Positions 25,857 to 36,775 of a stretch of DNA of 64,000 nt are shown here, piece after piece. The stretch comes from Acidimicrobiaceae bacterium (GTDB lineage: Bacteria > Actinomycetota > Acidimicrobiia > Acidimicrobiales > Aldehydirespiratoraceae), in contig VYFQ01000003.1 in assembly GCA_009842325.1 (NCBI GenBank), forward strand, positions 177,459-241,458. The letters are read 5' to 3'. The translations under genes were made by a program, and so were the position numbers. The notes beneath the pieces were generated by a model. It was not told where the DNA came from. It saw only the letters and a list, made by a program, of their open reading frames with translations, and did no database searches. Position 1 is the stretch's first letter, and each line of letters opens with the position of its first letter.

Positions 25857-28348
25857 CTTCTGTGACCCAGCCATCCGATTTCGACCGGGCCCGCATCGTG
25901 GTCATCGGCGGCGGCGCGGTCGGCTGCTCGATCCTGTGGCACCTAGCCCAAGCCGGCCAGACCGACGCCGTACTGGTCGAGAAACACGAACTCACCGCCG
26001 GGTCGACCTGGCACGCCGCCGGCAACGTGCCCACCTTCTCCAACAGCTGGCTCGGCCAGCGGGCGGGCAACTACGCCTGGCGGCTCTACTCCGAACTGGC
26101 CGCCGACCCCGACGATCCCATCACCTACCGCCACACCCGGGCGTTCTGGCCGGGCCACACCGCCGAGCGCATCGACCACTTCCACCACGTCATCGGCATC
26201 GCCACCGGCCTCGGGTTCGACCTCCATCTGGTGTCACCGGCCGAAATGGAGGCGCTGCATCCCTTCTGGCGCGACGACGGAACGGTGATCGCCGGCCTAC
26301 TCGACCCCTACGAGGGCGACATCGACCCCAGCGGCCTGGCCCACGGTCTGACCCGCCGGGCCAGGCGGCTCGGGGCCCGGGTGCGCCGTCACAGCCAGGT
26401 GATCGGCATCGAGCAGTTGGGGCCGGGGCATGACTGCGACTGGCGGGTCCATCTGGTCGCCGGCGGCGATCCGGCGGCCATCGACTGCGAGATCATCGTC
26501 AACGCAGCCGGGTTCTACGCGGCCGAGGTCGGCCGCATGGCCGGGGCCGACATTCCGTTGGCCGTGCTGGAGCACCAATACCTGGTCACCGGGCCGGTCG
26601 GCGAGCTTGCCGGCCACCGGGGCGTGCTGCCGCTAGTGCGCGACCCCGAGATCATGTTCTACCTGCGGCAGGAGCAGGACGCCTTCCTGTTCGGCAGCTA
26701 CGGCCACGAGGGCCGCACGGTGTGGGAGACGGGCGCGCCCGACGTGTTCGACTCGGGCCTGTTCGCCGCCTCGACCGACGACATCGCCGAAGTGGCCTAC
26801 CGGGCCGCCGCCCACGTGCCGCTGCTCGGCGAGGTCGGCATAGCCCGGTTCGTGAACGGGCCGATCGCCTACAGCCCTGACGCCAACCCCTTGGTCGGTC
26901 CCGCCGCCGGACTCGACAACTTCTATCTGGCCGCCGGGGTCCAGATCGGCATCACCCACGCCGCCGCGGCCGGCAAGGCGCTGACGGAGATGATCACCGG
27001 CGGCGACACCGAGTGGGACATGTGGCCGTGGGATCCTCGACGGTTCGGCTCCTGGGCGCTGGTCGGCAGCGGGCGCCGCAGCTACGCCAACGTGCGGGTC
27101 CGGGAGCTATACGAGCACCAGTACGCCGAGCCGTTCCCGCACCGCATCTGGGAGTCGGCCCGCCCGGTGAACCGGTCGCCCCTGTACGACACGCTCGCGG
27201 CCAAGGGAGCCAACTTCGGCCAGGTCGCCGGCTGGGAGCGGGCCTTCTGGTTCTCTTCCACCGCCCGCTATAGCCACAAGACGGCCAGCTACCGCGACGA
27301 GCCGTGGCACGACGCGGTGCGGGACGAGTGCCTGGCCGTACGAGACCGCGCTGGCATCATGGACCACCCGGGATTCTCTCGCTTCGAGGTCGCTGGTGCT
27401 GGAGCGGCTGGTTTCCTGGACCGGGTCTTCTGCACCAGGCTCCCCGACATGGGGCGAGTGCGGCTGGCCTACATGCTGCGCCCCAACGGGACCGTGTGGA
27501 GCGAGGCCACCATTGCACGCCTGGACCCGGACCGCTACCTGCTGCTGGCACCGACTGCGGCCCGCGAGCGCGACTTCGACTGGCTGCGCCGCAACCTCCG
27601 TCCGGGCGAGGACGTGGAGCTGCGGCTGGGCGAGAGCCGGACCGCCACGTTGATGGTGATGGGCCCGGCCAGCCGCGAGCTGCTGTCGCGCCTCTGCGAC
27701 GACGACCTTTCAAGGGCGGCGGCGTCGTGGATGTCGGTTCGGCAGATCACGGTGGCCGGCGTCGAGGCCACCGCGCTGAGGGTCAGCTTCGTCGGCGAGC
27801 TGGGGTGGGAGCTGCATGTGGACGACGCCGACCTCGTCGCCCTCTATGAGGCCTTGCGGGAGGCCGGCGAGGACCTGGGGGTGAGCGACTTCGGGTCGTA
27901 CGCCCTCGACTCGATGCGCATCGAGAAGGGCTACCACGGCTGGCAGACCGAGTTCGGGGTGGAGTACACGCCCTACGACGCCGGCCTCGACCGCTTCGTC
28001 CATCTCGACAAAGGCGAGTTCATCGGCCGCGCCGCCGCTCTTGAGGCCAGCCAGCGGTCACCGGAGTGGAACTACGGGATCTGGACCGTGGACATCGGGT
28101 CGCTGCCCGGCGAGCCCGGCGATCCGCCCCCATCGGCCACGATCCGGATCGACGATAAACCTGCTGGCTACGTCACATCGGCCGGCACCGGCTTTCGGAC
28201 CGGCACCCGGGTCTGCCTCGGCTACGTCGAGGGACAACACGCGGCCGCCGACAACGGCTTCACCATCGACGTCTTCGGCACCCCCTGCCCCGCAACTCGC
28301 CACCGCCAAGCCATCTACGACCCCGACCACCAGCGGCCCCGCAGCTGA
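25853..28348 (+). CDS. Dimethylglycine/sarcosine dehydrogenase-type FAD enzyme with C-terminal GcvT domain, 831 aa
   Basis: Domains in order: a FAD Rossmann motif, VVIGGGAVGCSILWHLAQAG, near residue 15; the flavinylation-type HAAGNVPTF segment; a DAO oxidoreductase domain to about residue 390; a linker domain; then an aminomethyltransferase (GcvT) domain from about 480 with SYALDSMRIEKGYHGWQTEF and DRFVHLDKGEFIGRAA. Such fusions demethylate dimethylglycine or sarcosine and pass the one-carbon unit to tetrahydrofolate. GTG 25853 overlaps the MttB stop; GTG 25862 is an alternative. Length matches the family (about 810-860 aa). Confidence 0.9.
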   Translation: MTSVTQPSDFDRARIVVIGGGAVGCSILWHLAQAGQTDAVLVEKHELTAGSTWHAAGNVPTFSNSWLGQRAGNYAWRLYSELAADPDDPITYRHTRAFWPGHTAERIDHFHHVIGIATGLGFDLHLVSPAEMEALHPFWRDDGTVIAGLLDPYEGDIDPSGLAHGLTRRARRLGARVRRHSQVIGIEQLGPGHDCDWRVHLVAGGDPAAIDCEIIVNAAGFYAAEVGRMAGADIPLAVLEHQYLVTGPVGELAGHRGVLPLVRDPEIMFYLRQEQDAFLFGSYGHEGRTVWETGAPDVFDSGLFAASTDDIAEVAYRAAAHVPLLGEVGIARFVNGPIAYSPDANPLVGPAAGLDNFYLAAGVQIGITHAAAAGKALTEMITGGDTEWDMWPWDPRRFGSWALVGSGRRSYANVRVRELYEHQYAEPFPHRIWESARPVNRSPLYDTLAAKGANFGQVAGWERAFWFSSTARYSHKTASYRDEPWHDAVRDECLAVRDRAGIMDHPGFSRFEVAGAGAAGFLDRVFCTRLPDMGRVRLAYMLRPNGTVWSEATIARLDPDRYLLLAPTAARERDFDWLRRNLRPGEDVELRLGESRTATLMVMGPASRELLSRLCDDDLSRAAASWMSVRQITVAGVEATALRVSFVGELGWELHVDDADLVALYEALREAGEDLGVSDFGSYALDSMRIEKGYHGWQTEFGVEYTPYDAGLDRFVHLDKGEFIGRAAALEASQRSPEWNYGIWTVDIGSLPGEPGDPPPSATIRIDDKPAGYVTSAGTGFRTGTRVCLGYVEGQHAAADNGFTIDVFGTPCPATRHRQAIYDPDHQRPRS

Positions 28349-28362
28349 CCTCTCCGGTCCTG

Positions 28363-28400
28363 TGGTCCACTATGGGCCATTAGTGGTACACTAGGGGCCA
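28363..28400 (+). promoter_or_regulatory. Two 17-bp direct repeats over a leaderless promoter
   Basis: TGGTCCACTATGGGCCA (28363-28379) and TGGTACACTAGGGGCCA (28384-28400) match at 15 of 17 positions and are spaced 21 bp apart, two helical turns. The second copy contains TACACT, a -10 box ending 8 nt before the ATG at 28401. This is the expected layout for an autorepressed cassette. Confidence 0.65.
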
Positions 28401-28562
28401 ATGGTACGTGTTGAACTGGAGCGGATCGAAGCGCTGGAGCTGATGGGGATGGTCGTCGCGCATCTCAATGTTGCGGAGACGTCCGCCGAAGTGACGCCGC
28501 GCCTCGCGACCCTCCTAAGCATCCGAGACAAGCTGGCCGCTGGCTTGAGGGAGGATCTATGA
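28401..28562 (+). CDS. Small protein, 53 aa, first gene of an HTH cassette
   Basis: The frame reads MVRVELERIEALELMGMVVA, continues HLNVAETSAEVTPRLATLLS and ends KLAAGLREDL. It looks like two amphipathic helices and resembles no family I can name. Its stop overlaps the ATG of the next gene (ATGA). The upstream direct repeats and -10 box argue that it is expressed. Size and operon structure resemble one partner of a small regulatory or toxin-antitoxin pair, which is inference. Confidence 0.55.
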   Translation: MVRVELERIEALELMGMVVAHLNVAETSAEVTPRLATLLSIRDKLAAGLREDL

Positions 28563-28825
28563 GTTACACCGAAGCTGAAGTGTCCGCTGCGATCGCGGCG
28601 ATGGAGAAGTACCGGTCCGGTCTCGACCACGAGGTCGGGGCCGCTCTAGCGGTCGTCGGCCTCTGTGCCGAGCGGGCCGGCAAGGAGATCGCCATACGCG
28701 ACGACATGATTCGGACTGCCCACCGCGTGGGCGCCTCCCTGCGACAGATCGCCGAGGCGTCCGGACTCGGTCGCAAGACCGTCACCGCGATCGTCGAAGC
28801 GGACCCGGCCAGGGCTCGGGGGTAA
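28559..28825 (+). CDS. Small helix-turn-helix protein, 88 aa
   Basis: The N-terminal half is helical (SYTEAEVSAAIAAMEKYRSG). The C-terminal half has a helix-turn-helix, AHRVGASLRQIAEASGLGRKTVTAIVEAD, with the turn near residues 62-72; it is of the sigma-70 region 4/Xre-like kind. It is translationally coupled to the 53-aa gene and probably binds the direct repeats at 28363-28400. No toxin motif is visible, so a simple two-gene autoregulated cassette is as likely as a toxin-antitoxin system. Confidence 0.65.
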   Translation: MSYTEAEVSAAIAAMEKYRSGLDHEVGAALAVVGLCAERAGKEIAIRDDMIRTAHRVGASLRQIAEASGLGRKTVTAIVEADPARARG

Positions 28826-28852
28826 CGACAGCGCCCTCGGCCCCACACCTCG

Positions 28853-29806
28853 TCAGCGCAAGTCGTCTTCGATGTAGGCCCGGATGATGTCGTCGTAGCT
28901 GTCGTCAGCCTCGAAGCCCAGGGCAGCGGCGCGGGCGGTGTCGAAGCGCGAGGGCCATCCGGCCACGATCTGGGCCACGGCAGGGTCGGGTGACTCGGTA
29001 ATCAGCGCCGCCGCTTTGGGGCCGGCCACCCGGCCGAGGGCCTCGATCTGCTCGCCGACCGTGACCGACACTCCTGGCATGGTGAGGTTGCGGCGGCCGT
29101 GGAGCTGCTCCGTGTCCAACTCGGCGGCATGGATCAGGAACCCAACTGCGGCCCGGGGGCTGGCGTGGGGATGGCGCACATCGCGGCTCACCGGCAGCTT
29201 GGCTTCGACACCGTTGAGGGGCTCGCGGATGATGCCGGAGAAGAAGCTCGAGGCAGCTGCGTTGGGTGCGCCGGGACGAACGCTGACGGTCGGGAGCCGG
29301 ATCCCGATGCCGTCGAAGAACCCTCGCCGCGAGTAGTCGGCCAGCAGCGCCTCGCCGATCAGCTTCTGGGTGCCGTAGGAGGTGAGCGGGGTGGGATGGA
29401 AGTCGTCGGGGATGGGATCGGGGAAAGGCGCTCCGAACACGGCGATCGACGAGGCGTAGACCACCCGGGGCGTGATGGGGGAGAGGCGGATGGCGTCGAA
29501 CAGCTGGCGGGTGCCGTCGAGGTTCACCGCCATGCCCTTGTCGAAGTCGGCCTCGGCCTCGGCGGAGACGACCGCAGCGAGATGGAACACCACGTCGGGT
29601 TCCAGCGCGACCAGCGCTTCGGCCTCGCTCGGGCTGGACAAGTCGGCCACATGGGCCGTACAGACCTCCGACTCGGCCGCGGCCTCGACCAGGTCGACGA
29701 GGTGGATCGTGTCGATGCTCTCGCCCCGCAGACGGCCCCGCTCCAGGAACCTTCGAGTCAGCTTGCGGCCGAGCATGCCCGCGCCGCCGGTGATGAGAAC
29801 CCGCAC
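28853..29806 (-). CDS. denD: NAD-dependent epimerase/dehydratase, D-erythronate dehydrogenase-like, 317 aa
   Basis: This extended SDR has the nucleotide motif ITGGAGMLGRKLTRRFLERG at the N-terminus and the catalytic YxxxK as SYGTQKLIGE near residue 145. The segment SVRPGAPNAAASSFFSG followed by IIREPLNGVEAKLPV is characteristic of DenD, which oxidises D-erythronate at C2 in four-carbon acid catabolism. No DenA-type aldolase or OtnK-like kinase is adjacent, but a class II aldolase is encoded at 43992. It is downstream of the SDR at 29834 with a 27-bp gap, likely one operon. Confidence 0.75.
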   Translation of the reverse strand: MRVLITGGAGMLGRKLTRRFLERGRLRGESIDTIHLVDLVEAAAESEVCTAHVADLSSPSEAEALVALEPDVVFHLAAVVSAEAEADFDKGMAVNLDGTRQLFDAIRLSPITPRVVYASSIAVFGAPFPDPIPDDFHPTPLTSYGTQKLIGEALLADYSRRGFFDGIGIRLPTVSVRPGAPNAAASSFFSGIIREPLNGVEAKLPVSRDVRHPHASPRAAVGFLIHAAELDTEQLHGRRNLTMPGVSVTVGEQIEALGRVAGPKAAALITESPDPAVAQIVAGWPSRFDTARAAALGFEADDSYDDIIRAYIEDDLR

Positions 29807-29833
29807 TGCGTCAGCCTCGAGCGACCGGCAACG

Positions 29834-30589
29834 TCAGCCCCGGCCGATGAAGGGCATGCCGTTGGCCATCACCGTCATGGTCAGCACGTTGGCGTCGGCG
29901 GGGAGGCTGGCCATGTAGGCCACCGCCCGGCCGATGTCGGCCGCGTCCATGGTTGGCTCCGGCCGGATGCTTCCGTCGGACTGGAGCACCCCCTCATTCA
30001 TCCGGGTGGTGAGAGGAGTTAGGGCGTTGCCGATGTCGATCTGGCCGCAGGTGATGCCGAAGGGCCGGCCGTCGAGCGACAGCGACTTTGTCAGCCCGGT
30101 GATGGCGTGCTTCGTGGCCGTGTACGGCGCGCTGTGGAGCCGGGGCACGTGAGCCGACACCGACCCGTTGTTGATGATCCGGCCGCCGGCCGGGTCCTGG
30201 GTCTTCATCAGCCCGAACGCTTGCCGGGCGCACAGGAACGAGCCGGTCAGGTTCACGTCCACCACCCGCTGCCATTGCTCGACGTCGAGTTCGTCGACCG
30301 GTACCGGCGGCGCGGCCGTTCCCGCATTGTTGAACAGCAGGTCGAGGCGGCCGTGATCGGCGCGCACCTTCTCGAAGAGGGTTTCGACCGAAGGCGGGTC
30401 GCTCACGTCGGCCGTCACGGCCGAACCTGACCCGCCCTCACGCTCGCACTCCGCCACCGTCTCGGCCAGCGGATCGGCCCGCCTGCCCACGGCCACCACA
30501 TGCCAGCCGGCGCCGGCCAGGGCAACCGCCGCCGCCCGGCCCACGCCGGAGCCGGCGCCGGTCACCAGCGCGATCCTGTGTGCCTGCAC
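29834..30589 (-). CDS. Short-chain dehydrogenase/reductase, 251 aa
   Basis: This is a classical [22 protein letters not shown] at the N-terminus binds NAD(P), [11 protein letters not shown] is the NNAG motif, and the catalytic Ser-Tyr-Lys triad lies in [20 protein letters not shown]. The substrate is unknown. It starts with GTG and is the first gene of a two-gene operon with the DenD-like gene. A tandem pair of nested palindromes lies just upstream, between it and katG. Confidence 0.85.
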   Translation of the reverse strand: MQAHRIALVTGAGSGVGRAAAVALAGAGWHVVAVGRRADPLAETVAECEREGGSGSAVTADVSDPPSVETLFEKVRADHGRLDLLFNNAGTAAPPVPVDELDVEQWQRVVDVNLTGSFLCARQAFGLMKTQDPAGGRIINNGSVSAHVPRLHSAPYTATKHAITGLTKSLSLDGRPFGITCGQIDIGNALTPLTTRMNEGVLQSDGSIRPEPTMDAADIGRAVAYMASLPADANVLTMTVMANGMPFIGRG

Positions 30590-30614
30590 AGTCGTATCTT
30601 CGCAGCGTGGGGGC

Positions 30615-30723
30615 GTTCTGTGCGCAACTGAGCCGCTTCAGGCGGCATATCTGCTCACAGAACTCGTTGACGCCGTTCTGTGCGCAACTGAGCCGCTTCA
30701 GGCGGCATATCTGCTCACAGAAC
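30615..30723. repeat. Two identical 49-bp nested palindromes, 60-bp period (family D)
   Basis: Copies at 30615-30663 and 30675-30723 are identical. The outer arms GTTCTGTG and CACAGAAC extend by GCA/TGC past one mismatch. Inside, GCCGC pairs with GCGGC around TTCAG. They fill most of the gap between the katG stop (30736) and the SDR start (30589). The architecture equals that of families A, B/C and E, but the sequence is different. Confidence 0.85.
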
Positions 30724-30735
30724 GGGCAGGGGGCG

Positions 30736-33003
<2,268 letters not shown>

Positions 33004-33444
33004 TCAGGGTTCCTGACCGGCGGCGACGGGCGCTTTCTGGCAGGTGGGGCAGTAGCCCCAGTAGATGACCTCGGCCTCGTCGATGTCGAAACCGAAGTCG
33101 TCGTCGACCTCCAGGCACGGCCGGTAGCCGGCCGCGCAGTCGACGTCCACCATGCGGCCGCATTCGCGGCACACCAGATGGTGGTGGTTGTCGTCGACCC
33201 GGTCCTCGTAGCGGGCCGGGGACCGGGCCGGCTGGATGCGCCGGATCAGGCCCTTCTCGGACAGCACGCCCAACGCGTCGAACACCGCTTGGCGCGACAC
33301 CGCGCCGATGCTGGCCCGCACATCGCCGACTATGTCGTCGGCAGTGGCATGGGGGCGGGCCGACACGGCGGTCAGCACGGCCATCCGCTGGGCGGTCACC
33401 TGCATCCCGTGCTCTCGCAGCAGCTGCCGGGCGTCCTGGATCAC
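33004..33444 (-). CDS. furA: Fur-family peroxide/iron-responsive regulator (FurA type), 146 aa
   Basis: The winged helix spans about residues 10-75 ([38 protein letters not shown]), followed by the metal-binding [17 protein letters not shown] and a C-terminal YCPTCQ. The two CxxC pairs bind structural zinc. I chose GTG 33444 rather than the upstream 33480: a clear promoter lies between them, ending 6 nt before this GTG. It is first gene of the furA-katG operon and probably represses both through the palindrome overlapping its -35. Confidence 0.9.
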   Translation of the reverse strand: MIQDARQLLREHGMQVTAQRMAVLTAVSARPHATADDIVGDVRASIGAVSRQAVFDALGVLSEKGLIRRIQPARSPARYEDRVDDNHHHLVCRECGRMVDVDCAAGYRPCLEVDDDFGFDIDEAEVIYWGYCPTCQKAPVAAGQEP

Positions 33445-33450
33445 GGGGCC

Positions 33451-33480
33451 ACTATAGCAGCTATTCTGGACTAAGTCCAA
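33451..33480 (-). promoter_or_regulatory. furA-katG promoter with overlapping 13-bp palindrome
   Basis: On the minus strand the -35 TTGGAC (33480-33475) and -10 TATAGT (33456-33451) are separated by 18 bp, and the GTG start follows after 6 nt. The palindrome TGGACTAAGTCCA (33467-33479), perfect 6-bp arms around one base, overlaps the -35 and is the likely FurA operator. The transcript should be leaderless. Confidence 0.75.
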
Positions 33481-33507
33481 ACTATGAGTAAATCTGAAAT
33501 CTAGGTC

Positions 33508-34479
33508 CTACTCGTGGGGCAGCATCACGTCGGTCCAGAACGTCATCATGTCGTCGTAGAAGAGCGGCACGAGATCGGGGTTGCCGGAGATGTGGGCGCC
33601 GCGCACTCCGAAGCCGGCCTCGATGGAGTAGAGGAAGCCGTCGCGGTCGACCAGCTCCGGATCGGGCTCGTCGGAGGTGGGCAGGATGAAGGCGCCGTCG
33701 TCGGCGATGTAGAAGGTGGGCGCCCCGGGTGTCACCGACGCCTCGGGTATGTACTCCAAGGGGGTTGTTCGGTCGAAGCTGTGGTTGGCGCCGGGCACGA
33801 TCCGCACGGTGGCGTCGCCGCCGGAGGCCCGCATGGCCTGGATGTGGGCCTGGACCTGCACTGGTGGGCACCAGTCGTCGCGGTCGCCGATGATGGCCCG
33901 GACCCGGGTGGTGCCGACATCGGGGTCGAGGAACTGCTGCCCCGACCAGGGGTAGGCGGCGTACACCCCGACCAGCTTGGGGGCGCCGGCGGCCGCCGCC
34001 AGGTGCACCGACGCCGCGTTGAGCACGGCCGAGCCGCCCCGGCTGTGGCCCTGGGCGCCGATACGAGCCGGGTCGACGTCGGTGCGGGCCGCGAGGACCT
34101 CGGCCGCGGCCAGAACGTCCCAGGCGCTGGCCGCGAACGAGAACTGGACCTGTCTCACGACAGTGCTGACGACGCTACGGGTGCTGAACGGATCGATGGC
34201 GCAGGCCGCGACACCGCCGTCGGTGATTGCGGCTGCGATCTCCATGTGATGCAACTGGAGCCCAAGGCTGCCCGGAGCGATGATCACCACCGGGTGCAGC
34301 CCCGGTCCCTCCGGTAGGAACAGCTTGGCCCGCAAGTCCTGGCCCGGCATCGCGCCGGTGTCGGAGATCGCCTGATGGAAGTTCCTGGGGTTGGCCGACG
34401 GGATCGTCAGCGCCTCGCCGCCCAGGCCGTTGGCCAGCCGGAAATCGTCGTTGTGGATGGCGGCGTCACCGATCTCCAT
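33508..34479 (-). CDS. Alpha/beta hydrolase, dienelactone-hydrolase-like, 323 aa
   Basis: The nucleophile elbow is GAQGHSRGGSAVLNA near residue 160. AKLFLPEGPGLHPVVIIAPG upstream and a late DRDDWCPP-to-GANHSF stretch provide the acid and His of the triad. No signal peptide is visible. Length and layout resemble the DLH/acetyl-xylan-esterase-like hydrolases of unknown substrate. I chose ATG 34479 (MEIGDAAIHND) because the longer frame would overlap the divergent SDR start. An ester or lactone is a likely substrate type. Confidence 0.75.
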   Translation of the reverse strand: MEIGDAAIHNDDFRLANGLGGEALTIPSANPRNFHQAISDTGAMPGQDLRAKLFLPEGPGLHPVVIIAPGSLGLQLHHMEIAAAITDGGVAACAIDPFSTRSVVSTVVRQVQFSFAASAWDVLAAAEVLAARTDVDPARIGAQGHSRGGSAVLNAASVHLAAAAGAPKLVGVYAAYPWSGQQFLDPDVGTTRVRAIIGDRDDWCPPVQVQAHIQAMRASGGDATVRIVPGANHSFDRTTPLEYIPEASVTPGAPTFYIADDGAFILPTSDEPDPELVDRDGFLYSIEAGFGVRGAHISGNPDLVPLFYDDMMTFWTDVMLPHE

Positions 34480-34532
34480 AGAGTGCCCGGCAGGGTAGAG
34501 GCTGCGAGCCCCACCAGTCAGGAGCTGAGGCA

Positions 34533-35348
34533 ATGAGCAAGGTTGTGCTGATAACCGGAGCGTCGGCGGGCATGGGCCGCGAGGCCGCCATCCTGTTCGC
34601 CAGCGAGGGTCACCGCGTCTACGCCGCCGCCCGACGGATGGACCGCATGGCGGACCTGGCCGACCACGGCGTCACCCCGGTCGAGATGGACGTGACCAAG
34701 GGCGACGACAACGAGCGGGTCGTCAACCGGATCGTCGATGCCGAGGGCCGCATCGACGTACTGATCAACAACGCGGGCTTCGGCCTGTACGGACCGGTCG
34801 AGGAGATCCCGCTCGACGACGCCAGGTACCAGTTCGAGGTGAACCTCTTCGGCGTGGCCCACCTCACCCAGCTCGTCCTGCCCCACATGAGGACTCAGGG
34901 CTCGGGCCGGATCGTGAACGTCTCCTCGGTCGGAGGCAAGGTCTTCTCACCCTTCGGGTCGTGGTACCACGCCACCAAGCACGCCCTGGAGGGCTGGTCG
35001 GACTGCCTGCGCCTCGAGACCGCTCCCTTCAACATCCAAGTCGTGGTCATCCAGCCGGGCCTGATCAGGACCGACTTCGGTGATGTGGCCGCCGACCAGC
35101 TGCGGAAGTACGGCCACGGTGCCTACAAGGCTCAGATAGCGCCGCTGCTCAGGATGAGGGACAGCGGGCGAGTCGCCGACCGCGGCACCAAGGCCGAGGT
35201 GCTGGCCAAGGTGTTCCTGGAAGCCGCCACCACCGGCAAGCCGCGCCGCCGGTACGTCAAGGGAATGCTGGGGCGACCGGCCCTGTTCATCCGCAAGTGG
35301 CTGGGCGACAGCGTCTACGAGCTAACGCTCCGCCTCGCAATCCGGTAG
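34533..35348 (+). CDS. Short-chain dehydrogenase/reductase, 271 aa
   Basis: This is a classical SDR with ITGASAGMGREAAILFASEG at the N-terminus, INNAGFGLYGPVEEIPLDDA and the catalytic VSSVGGKVFSPFGSWYHATK. The C-terminal tail is basic and hydrophobic, as in membrane-leaning SDRs acting on lipophilic alcohols. AGGAGCTGAGG precedes the ATG. It is divergent from the hydrolase gene and alone in its transcription unit. Confidence 0.85.
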   Translation: MSKVVLITGASAGMGREAAILFASEGHRVYAAARRMDRMADLADHGVTPVEMDVTKGDDNERVVNRIVDAEGRIDVLINNAGFGLYGPVEEIPLDDARYQFEVNLFGVAHLTQLVLPHMRTQGSGRIVNVSSVGGKVFSPFGSWYHATKHALEGWSDCLRLETAPFNIQVVVIQPGLIRTDFGDVAADQLRKYGHGAYKAQIAPLLRMRDSGRVADRGTKAEVLAKVFLEAATTGKPRRRYVKGMLGRPALFIRKWLGDSVYELTLRLAIR

Positions 35349-35370
35349 GAGACCCGCGGCCGGACCGCCG

Positions 35371-36708
35371 CTACGAGCCGGATTCCCAGCCGCCGGGCTC
35401 GAGGCCCAGGTAGAGCTCCAGGTGGCGGTTCATGTTGACGATCCGGCACTCCTCGCCCGACAGCACGATGTGGGACAGCCCAGGCTGGTGCAGGCCGGCC
35501 TGCATGGTGCGGATCACGCTCAGGTCCTGGTTGAGCACGAACCCGAAGTCGGCCTGGTCCATCGGCACGGTGACATGCACCGGCGGCGGGGCCGGAGCAT
35601 CGGCCGACGGCATCCGGCGGAGGTTGATGACGGCCAGCTCGCCCTCGTCTGGGCTGGGGCCGGGTCGGGCGGTCATCACGGTGAACAGGTCGGCGCTCAC
35701 CAGCACGGTCGTGTTGGGGAACAGGTTGTACTGGCTGAGGCTCATGATCTGGGCGGTGTCGTAACCCGACAGGTCCACGCTGAGGGTGGCCTGGTGGTCG
35801 CGGATCTTCTGGGCGATCACGTCCTGGAGGGTCAAGCCGTCAGGTACGTCGGGTGCATCGCAGGGTTCGCGGTACTGCGGTCCCATGCGCCCGCCCTCGG
35901 TGATCACGAAAGAGTCCCACACCGCCTGGTCGTCGACGTTGCGCCCCAGACGGGGGCTGGGCACGCCGTAACGCTGGTATGAGGCGCTGTGGCGGTCCCA
36001 GATCTGCTGGGGGGCGTTGACGTCGTCGATGCTGGCCAGCATCTCTCGGTGCAGGCCCTGCACGTGGTAGGTCTCCGAGAAGCCGTCGTTGACCACCTTC
36101 CAGTTGCTGTTGACCGGGGTGACGGTGGAGTAGTCGCACCGGAACTCGTCCAGGTTGGCCCACGCGATGTCGTCGGGGACGCCCTCCAGCCAGTCGTCCA
36201 GCGGCTCGGCGTCGAGGTCCAGGTTCACGAACACCAGCCGGGTCCAGGTGTCCACCCGCACCGGCACCAGCCCCAGCTCGTCGTTGCGCAACGGTCCGAA
36301 GCCCCGCCGCGACGGAACCTCTCGCAGCCTGCCGGCCAGGTCCCACGCCCAGCGGTGGTACGGGCAGCGCAGTTCGGTCGCACCGGACCCCGAGCCCACA
36401 CAGATGGTGTTGCCCCGGTGGCGGCACACGTTCTGGAAGCCGCGCAACACGCCGTCGTCGCCCCGCACCAGCAGCACCGAATGCCGGCCGAGGCGGTGCT
36501 CGAACCAGTCGCCGGGCTCGGCGACGTGATCGACGGTGCAGGCCACATGCCACACCCTGGGCCACAGCCGCTCGTGCTCGAGCTCGGCGAACCCGGCCGA
36601 GATGTAGCGCTCGACCGGGATCCTCACCGGGGCCTCCGCGGCCAGACCCGAGGCAGTGACGGCCGTGCCCAGAATCTCGGCCTCGTCCGGGGGTGCGGTG
36701 TCGACCAT
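35371..36708 (-). CDS. Rieske-type ring-hydroxylating/N-demethylating oxygenase alpha subunit, 445 aa
   Basis: The Rieske centre is CRHRGNTICV with CPYHRWAWDLAG (Cys-His pairs near residues 83-105). The mononuclear iron site follows in NDGFSETYHVQGLHREM. Length fits the alpha subunits of aromatic dioxygenases and of glycine-betaine/stachydrine demethylases (GbcA-like). No beta subunit or reductase gene is adjacent. The divergent neighbour is a GcvT-like one-carbon protein, which favours oxidative N- or O-demethylation; this is inference. I chose ATG 36708, with ACGATT ending 6 nt upstream. Confidence 0.85.
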   Translation of the reverse strand: MVDTAPPDEAEILGTAVTASGLAAEAPVRIPVERYISAGFAELEHERLWPRVWHVACTVDHVAEPGDWFEHRLGRHSVLLVRGDDGVLRGFQNVCRHRGNTICVGSGSGATELRCPYHRWAWDLAGRLREVPSRRGFGPLRNDELGLVPVRVDTWTRLVFVNLDLDAEPLDDWLEGVPDDIAWANLDEFRCDYSTVTPVNSNWKVVNDGFSETYHVQGLHREMLASIDDVNAPQQIWDRHSASYQRYGVPSPRLGRNVDDQAVWDSFVITEGGRMGPQYREPCDAPDVPDGLTLQDVIAQKIRDHQATLSVDLSGYDTAQIMSLSQYNLFPNTTVLVSADLFTVMTARPGPSPDEGELAVINLRRMPSADAPAPPPVHVTVPMDQADFGFVLNQDLSVIRTMQAGLHQPGLSHIVLSGEECRIVNMNRHLELYLGLEPGGWESGS

Positions 36709-36775
36709 GCCCACAATCGTTGCACACGGGTTGCGTGGCTACCCTGAGCCGGCCCATCAAGCGCTCGAGGTATCG

